A stretch of DNA of 6,319 bases from Gammaproteobacteria bacterium (GTDB lineage Bacteria > Pseudomonadota > Gammaproteobacteria > UBA7966): assembly GCA_003485715.1 (NCBI GenBank), contig DNIF01000221.1, positions 1 through 6,319 on the forward strand. Reading direction: 5' to 3'. A program made the translations under genes and the position numbers. Shown here piece after piece: positions 1-5,300 of this stretch; position 1 is the stretch's first letter; the number at the start of each line of letters is the position of its first letter. The notes under the pieces are model-generated. The model saw nothing but the letters and a program-made list of their open reading frames with translations, had not been told where the DNA came from and did not search any database.

Positions 1-418
1 TGCGGGCTGCCTTGTGCCGCTTATCCCAGAGCCCTAGCCGGCGCAAGTACTCCTCCGCGCGAGTGGCGGCCTCGTGCAGAGGCACACCGTAGTAACCGGC
101 TTGATTGGTCACGATCTGCCAGGGAGTCTCGAACTGGGAGAAGTTCACCTCCTGCGGCACCAGTCCGAGGTGAGACTTCGCCTCATCCCGTTCGGCATCG
201 AGGCAGGTGCCGAAGATCTTCACGGAGCCGCGGGTCTTCGTGACCAGCGAGGCGACGATCCCGATGGTGGTGGACTTTCCGGCCCCATTGGGTCCGAGCA
301 GCGCGAAGAAATCACCGGCCTTGACCTCGAGGTCGATCCCGGCGAGTGCCACGGTACCGTTCGGGTAAGTCTTGTGCAGTCCAGTGATCGAGAGGGCTGC
401 GGGTTGCCGTGCGCTCAT
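1..418 (-). CDS. yadG: ABC transporter ATP-binding protein, YadG-like (N-terminal part, cut by window edge)
   Basis: This is the ATPase subunit of an ABC-2 type exporter; it would hydrolyse ATP in the cytoplasm to drive a membrane permease. Only the first 139 codons are present, and the frame is open to the left edge. Visible are the Walker A motif GPNGAGKST at residues 42-50, the Q-loop glutamine at 89 in the segment LGLVPQEVNF, and the stretch NQAGYYGV at 105-112. From memory, these segments and the overall spacing closely resemble E. coli YadG. The signature motif, Walker B and H-loop fall outside the window. The ATG at 416-418 is chosen because homology starts a few residues later and no other in-frame start lies just upstream; only a weak AGG precedes it. 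It lies 39 bp downstream of the cyclic nucleotide-binding gene on the same strand, so co-transcription is likely. In YadG systems a YadH-type permease usually follows, which would lie off the left edge. The transported substrate cannot be told from the sequence. Family call is secure; the gene symbol is by resemblance. Confidence 0.93.
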   Translation of the reverse strand, partial: MSARQPAALSITGLHKTYPNGTVALAGIDLEVKAGDFFALLGPNGAGKSTTIGIVASLVTKTRGSVKIFGTCLDAERDEAKSHLGLVPQEVNFSQFETPWQIVTNQAGYYGVPLHEAATRAEEYLRRLGLWDKRHKAAR

Positions 419-457
419 GCGATGTCCGGGCTGCCTGAAATGTAATGCGTCATGTCG

Positions 458-1330
458 TCACCAATCGTCACTGCTGCGCACGGAGTGGATCTTCTTGACC
501 TGCGCCGCACCGATCAGTCGCAAGGCTTGCACCAGCCGCTGGTCGCGCTCGAGCAGCTCGGCGAGGATGTCGGCATCGATGCGCAGAAGCGTACTGCGCC
601 CGCCCGCCCGGGCGTTCGCGTTGCGTCGTCCCGATCCTTTGGGCAGCAGGGCTTGCTCCCCGAAGTAGTTGCCTTCGTGGAGGGTAGCGAGGGTCACGGG
701 TTTACCCATCTCATCGAGAATGAAGATCTCCACGCTGCCGGCAACGACGATGAAAAGGCAGTCGCCCGGTTCCCCTTCACGCAGAAGGATCTCACCCGCC
801 ACCGGGCGCAGGAGGCGTGAGGCGGCCTCTACCCGCAGCATCTCTCCTTCACTGAGCGAGCGGAACAGACGGCTGGCCCGCAGGGTATCGCGGATGCTCG
901 CCTCGCCCCCTTCGAGGGCACCGTCTGCGCGCCCGCTTGCCGGGAAGCTGCTGGGTGTTGTGGCCAAGGCATGGGCAATCGCCTCGCGGTCGAGCCTGAG
1001 CACCAACGTCGGGGCGACGGCGCGGACGCTGGCGTTGCGTCGCCCCGACTGACCCGACATCAGACCCTGCTCACCGAAGAAATCCCCGCTCCGGAGTGTG
1101 GCAATGGCCACCTCGCGGCCATCCACCCCGGCGATGCGCACCTCCACCATGCCCTCGAGGATGACGTAGAGCGCGTCGGCGTACTCGCCTTCGCGTACGA
1201 TGTCCTGCATGGGTGCGAAGGTCAGCCTGCGGGTGCCCGAGCCTGACAACAGGCGCGTCAGGGCTGACGGCTCCAGTGGATGAAGCAGTGGGATCCGGGC
1301 GAGGAGTTCGGAATTTGGAGCAGTCGCCAT
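458..1330 (-). CDS. Tandem cyclic nucleotide-binding domain protein (290 aa)
   Basis: This is a predicted cytoplasmic sensor of cyclic nucleotides with two CNB (cAMP-binding, Crp-like) domains. Domain 1 spans about residues 10-122 and domain 2 about residues 150-262, joined by a linker rich in Ser, Gly and Ala. Each has a recognisable phosphate-binding cassette: FFGEQGL followed by GRRNASV (residues 84-102), and YFGEQALL followed by GRRNANA (222-240). The Gly-Glu and the Arg of the R-x-A motif are kept in both, so both pockets could bind ligand. There is no helix-turn-helix, kinase, cyclase or membrane segment; the last 28 residues form only a short helical tail. The layout recalls the regulatory subunit of protein kinase A, where tandem CNB domains act on a partner, but no partner is evident here. 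The ATG at 1328-1330 is preferred over a start at 1540: the extra 70 residues are Arg/Pro-rich, resemble no CNB sequence and would overlap the start of sixA. A promoter-like site sits directly before the ATG. The partner and output are unknown. Confidence 0.9.
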   Translation of the reverse strand: MATAPNSELLARIPLLHPLEPSALTRLLSGSGTRRLTFAPMQDIVREGEYADALYVILEGMVEVRIAGVDGREVAIATLRSGDFFGEQGLMSGQSGRRNASVRAVAPTLVLRLDREAIAHALATTPSSFPASGRADGALEGGEASIRDTLRASRLFRSLSEGEMLRVEAASRLLRPVAGEILLREGEPGDCLFIVVAGSVEIFILDEMGKPVTLATLHEGNYFGEQALLPKGSGRRNANARAGGRSTLLRIDADILAELLERDQRLVQALRLIGAAQVKKIHSVRSSDDW

Positions 1331-1336
1331 GGGCAG

Positions 1337-1363
1337 ATTGTAAGCCCTGCCCCGGGCGTGCAA
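1337..1363 (-). promoter_or_regulatory. Possible sigma70-type promoter of the CNB gene, implying a leaderless or very short-leader mRNA
   Basis: Read on the minus strand there is TTGCAC (1363-1358), 15 bp, then TACAAT (1342-1337); shifting the -35 to CTTGCA gives a 16-bp spacer. The -10 matches the consensus at five of six positions. It ends only 6 bp before the ATG at 1330, so transcription would start at or next to the start codon, and no clear Shine-Dalgarno sequence precedes that ATG. The spacer is short for a standard promoter, so this is a motif-level call. Confidence 0.4.
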
Positions 1364-1425
1364 GGAGTCGCCCTGAAGAATTGCACGGGGGCGTAGAGGC
1401 GCGCTGCGTTTCCCAGAATCGTGTG

Positions 1426-1454
1426 CTGTCGGGAGGCGCAGGTCGAACGATAAT
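1426..1454 (+). promoter_or_regulatory. Possible promoter of sixA
   Basis: GATAAT at 1449-1454 is a good -10 hexamer (five of six) in an otherwise GC-rich stretch. The -35 candidate 17 bp upstream, CTGTCG at 1426-1431, is poor. The predicted transcript would start near 1461 and have a leader of about 65 nt before the sixA ATG. The 196-bp region 1331-1526 separates the divergent CNB gene and sixA and shows no other gene. Confidence 0.35.
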
Positions 1455-1517
1455 GGTGCGACGCTGCCGAGCCTGCGGCTTCCGGGCTGCACCCGCGCGG
1501 CGCCACGGACAACGAAC

Positions 1518-1523
1518 GGAGGT
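1518..1523 (+). promoter_or_regulatory. Ribosome binding site of sixA
   Basis: GGAGGT lies 3 bases before the ATG at 1527. It is the strongest Shine-Dalgarno sequence in the window and fixes the start of the phosphatase gene. Confidence 0.75.
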
Positions 1524-1526
1524 CTG

Positions 1527-2024
1527 ATGTCGCAACTCATCCTGGTGCGTCATGGCAAGTCTGCGTGGGATAGCCCGGCGTTGGCGGATCACGAAAGGCC
1601 GCTCAAGCACCGTGGCGAAGAGGACAGCGAGCGGCTGGGCCAGTGGTTACTCGAGGGGGGCTGGTTGCCGGATCGCGTGCTCTGCTCGCCGGCGCGCAGA
1701 ACTCGTCAGACCTGGGAGTTGCTGGGCGCCTCGTGGCCCCAGTTGCCGCCGGTGGAGTACGACGCCGCGCTGTACCTGGGTGAGCGGCCCACTCTCATGG
1801 CTGCGGTGCACGGAGCCTTGGCGGAGGGTGCCCATCGGGTCATGTTGATCGGCCACAACCCCGGCATCAGTGATCTGCTCATCCAGTGTCTGCGTGCCGA
1901 TGGAACGGGGCGCGAGATGAAGACGGCGCACTGTGCGGTGCTCGAACTCGCCGCCAATGGCGAGGCCCTCGAGCCAGGCAGCGCACGCCTGCTTGCTTAC
2001 TGGAGTCCACGCGGCGAGGAGTGA
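1527..2024 (+). CDS. sixA: Phosphohistidine phosphatase, SixA family (histidine phosphatase superfamily)
   Basis: This is a small cytoplasmic phosphatase of the histidine phosphatase (phosphoglycerate mutase-like) superfamily. SixA enzymes remove phosphate from phosphohistidine on phosphocarrier or phosphorelay proteins; in E. coli SixA acts on histidine phosphotransfer domains and on the nitrogen-PTS protein NPr. The 165-aa length matches the family (about 160). The catalytic motif LVRHGKS starts at residue 6, with Arg8 and the nucleophile His9; SPARRTRQT (54-62) supplies the conserved active-site Arg; GHNPGI (109-114) contains the second catalytic histidine, His110. YDAALYLGE (78-86) is also typical. 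All expected catalytic residues are present and the gene is complete. It starts with a well-placed ATG behind GGAGGT and is transcribed divergently from the CNB gene. Its stop overlaps a hairpin, and it converges on the small membrane-protein gene. The substrate in this organism is not shown: no PTS or histidine kinase gene lies in the window. Confidence 0.94.
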   Translation: MSQLILVRHGKSAWDSPALADHERPLKHRGEEDSERLGQWLLEGGWLPDRVLCSPARRTRQTWELLGASWPQLPPVEYDAALYLGERPTLMAAVHGALAEGAHRVMLIGHNPGISDLLIQCLRADGTGREMKTAHCAVLELAANGEALEPGSARLLAYWSPRGEE

Positions 2025-2040
2025 ACCGGGGTACCGGTTC
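2023..2040. repeat. Perfect hairpin over the sixA stop codon, possible transcription end site
   Basis: GAACCGG, a 4-base loop GGTA, then CCGGTTC form a perfect 7-bp stem that begins inside the sixA stop codon. No T-run follows on either strand, so it is not a standard intrinsic terminator. It could stabilise the 3' end of the transcript or help termination between the convergent genes. Confidence 0.45.
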
Positions 2041-2060
2041 GGGTGTCATGGGGCTCGACC

Positions 2061-2076
2061 CCGGGCGCCTTCCCGG
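2061..2076. repeat. Short GC-rich hairpin in the convergent gap
   Basis: CCGGG, a 6-base loop, then CCCGG form a 5-bp stem just after the stop of the small membrane-protein gene (minus-strand stop at 2078-2080). There is no T-run. Together with the hairpin at 2023-2040 it makes up most of the 53-bp gap and may serve as a weak bidirectional terminator. This is inference from position only. Confidence 0.25.
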
Positions 2077-2077
2077 C

Positions 2078-2224
2078 TCAGAGCAGAAATACGACTGGAA
2101 ACACCGCCACCGCCAGCACGTACACGAGCCACTCGAGTTCGTACTCCTCGAGTGTGCCGTTGAAGTGCAGCACAAGGACCACGATGGCGATCACGTAAAA
2201 GAGGAAAAAGCCGAAGTTCTCCAT
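2078..2224 (-). CDS. Small two-helix membrane protein of unknown function (48 aa)
   Basis: This short reading frame encodes a 48-residue, very hydrophobic protein. A first membrane helix spans about residues 4-20 (Phe, Val, Ile, Leu rich). A short acidic turn follows at about 21-32, with Glu at 26, 27, 29 and 31, and a second helix spans about 33-48, ending in PVVFLL next to the stop. The predicted form is an inner-membrane hairpin. Support for it being real: a stop codon lies two codons upstream of the ATG, so the start is fixed; GAGGAG stands 12 bases before the ATG (long but usable spacing); and the amphipathic pattern is coherent rather than the Arg/Pro/Ala-rich composition of shadow frames here. 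It lies 140 bp downstream of the large oxidoreductase on the same strand and converges on sixA. It could be read through from the oxidoreductase or have its own promoter. I do not recognise the family and infer no function. Confidence 0.72.
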   Translation of the reverse strand: MENFGFFLFYVIAIVVLVLHFNGTLEEYELEWLVYVLAVAVFPVVFLL

Positions 2225-2255
2225 GGTGGTTTAGAGCTCCTCGTGCCGGGGGAGA

Positions 2256-2276
2256 GCGTGCTTCTGCACGCGTGCA
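2256..2276. repeat. Overlapping hairpin and perfect 12-bp palindrome upstream of the small membrane-protein gene
   Basis: GCGTGC, loop TTCT, GCACGC (2256-2271) form a perfect 6-bp stem. It shares bases with a perfect palindrome TGCACGCGTGCA at 2265-2276, so the two pairings exclude each other in RNA. The element lies 32-52 bp before the ATG of the 48-aa protein, where a leader or operator would sit. No T-run makes it a terminator. Function is unknown. Confidence 0.4.
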
Positions 2277-2279
2277 AGA

Positions 2280-2288
2280 AAAGTAGCA
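2280..2288 (-). promoter_or_regulatory. Possible extended -10 promoter of the small membrane-protein gene
   Basis: The minus strand reads TGCTACTTT, an extended -10 pattern (TGn then TAnnnT), within a short A/T-rich patch. The -35 region is poor. Transcription would start near 2273, inside the 12-bp palindrome, giving a leader of about 50 nt. The rest of the gap (2289-2364) has no gene; it holds one GC stem (GGGGCC 2294-2299 with GGCCCC 2315-2320) without a T-run, so I see no clear terminator for the oxidoreductase. Confidence 0.25.
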
Positions 2289-2364
2289 TTGCCGGGGCCA
2301 GCAGAAACTACCTGGGCCCCTCGCGAAGGGCAGCGGGGCGCAAACTTTCGCCAGGACCGTGCGC

Positions 2365-5300
2365 TCACACGGCCTTCGGCAGCAAATCTGCGCCGGCCTG
2401 CAACAGGTGGTCCAGCCAGAGATCTGAGAGTTTCTCGGCGAGAGAATTCTGACGCAACCTTGCAGCCAGATGCCGGAAGTCCACACGGTCGAGATCCTGA
2501 TCCTGATCGAAGCAGGAGTAGACAAAGGACTCCGCGCCCGTCTCGGGGTCGACGTGCCGGCACAGGCATTGCGCGCAGACGCCCTTCATCATGCACTGCA
2601 TGGGCGAGTTGATGGAGCCGATGGCGCGGTGACCGCGCTTGAGCCAAGGTGCCAGCCGCCCATGGCGTGCCTCCTTCACCGCCGCCATCATGCGGTCGGA
2701 GCCGATGACGATCATGTGGTCGACCTCGCTGAGCGGGATCGAGGGTTCACCCAGCCGACCTTCGGCGTAGGCCTCGATGGTGTCGAGGATGTTGCCGACG
2801 TGGGAGTAGTCCTGCGGTCGGTGCGGCTCGATGGCCTCGACACCCGCACCCGGATCCACCGCCCACACCACGACGTCCGCCGCCGCCTCGATGTCCTCGC
2901 GCCGGAAGAGGTCGCTCACCTTCTTGTAGCCGGCGAAATAGATGACCCTCGAACCCGCTGCCCGCAAGGCCCGACCGATGGAGAACTGAACGGCGTTGCC
3001 TAGACCGCCACCGACCAGCATGACGGTGCGTCCGACCGGGATCTCGGTGGGGGTGCCGGTCACACCCATGACCACCACCGGGTCGCCCGGCTGCCAGAGG
3101 GCGCACAGGCGTGAGGAGCCGCCCATCTCCAGCGTGATGAAGGAGGCGATGCCGGCCTCGCGGTCCACCCAGGCACCCGTGAGGGCCAGACCTTCGGCGG
3201 CGAGTACTGTCCCGCCCACACGCGGGGCACAGGTTTCGAGGTTCTGCACGCGATAGAACTGGCCGGGCTGGAAGCGCCGCGCCGCCATGGGCGCCCGCAC
3301 GATCACTTCGACGATGGTGGGTGTCAGACGCCGGACCTCGACGATCGAGGCCAGCAATGCGCCATCCAGCTCCTGCTGGAATCCGGTGAGTGCGGCATCG
3401 CGCGCCGCCTGTGCCTCGCGATCCCGGGGCAGTGCGGCCAACTCGCGTTCGAACAGGGCCACGACGTGCGGATAGCTATCCTTGGCGCTGGCCATGGCCT
3501 TGACCACGTTGCCCGCGTAGACCGGATGATTGTCGCCGTAGAAGGAGATGAAGCGGCCCTGGTGGCGGTAGGAAGTGAGTGGTGCGACGCGGCCCTGTTT
3601 CAGTCCGGCCGGCTCGGGAACCTCGATCAGTTCGAGGTCTTCACCCACCCATTCGGCCAGGTGCCGCTGGAAGTACTTGCGGTCCATCCGGAAGGTGCCG
3701 GGCTGCTCCTGTTCGTAGGTCGTATTGGGCGAGGTGCCGGCAGCGACGAAGAGACTCCTCAGGCGAACGTCGATCTCGCCGACAGGCTCCCACCGCCCCT
3801 CCGCGTTACGGGCGAGACGGGCAAAGCGCACGGCGGCGAGGGCGCCATGTTCGTCGGTGATGGCCTCCTTCGGGTCCATTCCCTCGGCCAGGCGGATCCC
3901 TTCCTCGAGGGCCTCGTCGATCTCCTCGTGGTTCGCCCGGTAGGCTGGGGATTCCTGCATGCCCTTGCGATAGAACAGCGTGACACCACCCCAGGCCTCC
4001 AGCAGTGGCACGAAGTCGGGCGGCTCGCCCGCCGCTTCCGCGCGCTTTCGCTCAGCGCAAATGGCGCGGCCGTGGGCGAGGAATTCGTCGAGCACGCCGA
4101 GCTCTTCGGCATCGAAGCGAGCCCGCACCCGTGATTCTCCCAGCCTGGCCACCAGGGTCTCATAGCGATGCAGTGCCTTCTCCACCTGAATGGGGTAGTA
4201 GGCGAGGGTCTCCGTGGCGGTGTCGATGGCGGTCAGGCCGCCCCCGATCACGCCGGCCGGCAGGCGCACCTGCAGGTTGGCAAGAGAATCGGCCTTGGCA
4301 GCCCCCGTCAGTTGCAGGGCCATGAGGAAGTCCGAGGCCTTGCGCACACCCCGCACGAGATTGTTCTTCAGGCCGATGAGGGTGGGCTGGCCGGCACCCA
4401 CGGCAAGCGCGATGTGGTCGAAGCCGAGCGCCCAGGCATCCTCAACCGTGAGGGTGCCGCCGAAGCGCACGCCACCATAGACCCGGAAGCTGTGCCGGCG
4501 GGCCAGCGTGGCGTAGATCACCTTCAGGAAGTTCTTGTCCCAGCGCACGGTGATGCCGTACTCGGCCACGCCGCCGAAGCCGGCGAGGATGCGCTGATCG
4601 AGACGCTCCACGAGGCTCGAATACTCACGTACGGGCAGTGGTGCGTCGCGCCCGCTGCCGATCAAATCTGCCGGCAGTGGCTCGATCTTGAGGCCATCGA
4701 TGCCGACCACTGCAAAGCCCTCGTTCAGCAGGTAGTGCGATAGCGTGTAGCCGGCCGGGCCCATGCCCACCACCAGCACCTTCTTGCCGTTGTAGGGCAG
4801 CGCGTGGCGGCGCTGCCGGTTGAGCGGGTTCCAGCGGGAAAGCAGGCCGTAGATCTCGAAGCCCCAGGGCAGATTCAGCACCTCGGTGAGGACGTTCGTC
4901 TCGATCTGCGGGATGTTGACGGGCTCGGTCTTCTGGTAGATGCAGCCCTTCATGCAATCGTTGCAGATCCGGTGGCCCGTGCCCGGGCACATCGGGTTAT
5001 CGATCATCACGATGGCCAGCGCGCCGATGTCATCACCGCCGCGCTTGACCCAGTGCATCTCGGAGATCCGTTCGCCGAGTGGGCAGCCGATGACTTCCAT
5101 CCCCAGCGGGTTGGTCTTGAAGCCCCCGGTCTTGCGATTGCGCATGCCCTTGGCGCAACTGTCGGTGTCGCGATCGTGGCAGTAGATGCAGTGATCGACC
5201 TCGTAGAGCACCTCACGGAGTTGCATGCGCGGATCGGTGAGGCCGAATCCATCTCGCCGGCGACGGTGGGCATGCGGACCCATCCAGGCCGTGTAGCCAT

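Noticed and set aside
1331..1540. N-terminal extension of the CNB protein by 70 residues from an ATG at 1540
   Set aside because: The extra part is Arg/Pro-rich, has no CNB similarity, crosses the divergent promoter region and overlaps the sixA start. The CNB domain begins shortly after the ATG at 1330.
1071..1610. Open frame of 179 codons on the minus strand
   Set aside because: It overlaps the CNB gene in another frame and the sixA start; its Arg/Pro/His-rich translation has no domain.
2294..2320. GGGGCC/GGCCCC stem behind the oxidoreductase as an intrinsic terminator
   Set aside because: The stem is only 6 bp with a 15-base loop and no T-run follows on the minus strand, so terminator function is not supported.
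1886..2452. Open frame of 188 codons on the plus strand across the sixA end and the small gene
   Set aside because: It overlaps the conserved end of SixA in another frame, is antisense to the membrane protein and the end of the oxidoreductase, and has no motif or ribosome binding site.
3466..4134. Long open frame of 222 codons on the plus strand
   Set aside because: It lies fully antisense to the oxidoreductase, whose motifs in this stretch are clear. Long antisense frames are expected at this GC content and the translation shows no domain.
5182..5190. CIYCH (residues 303-307) of the oxidoreductase looks like a c-type haem CxxCH motif
   Set aside because: The protein has no signal peptide, haem c attachment takes place outside the cytoplasm, and the two cysteines belong to an eight-cysteine pattern typical of GltD/NfnB Fe-S sites.
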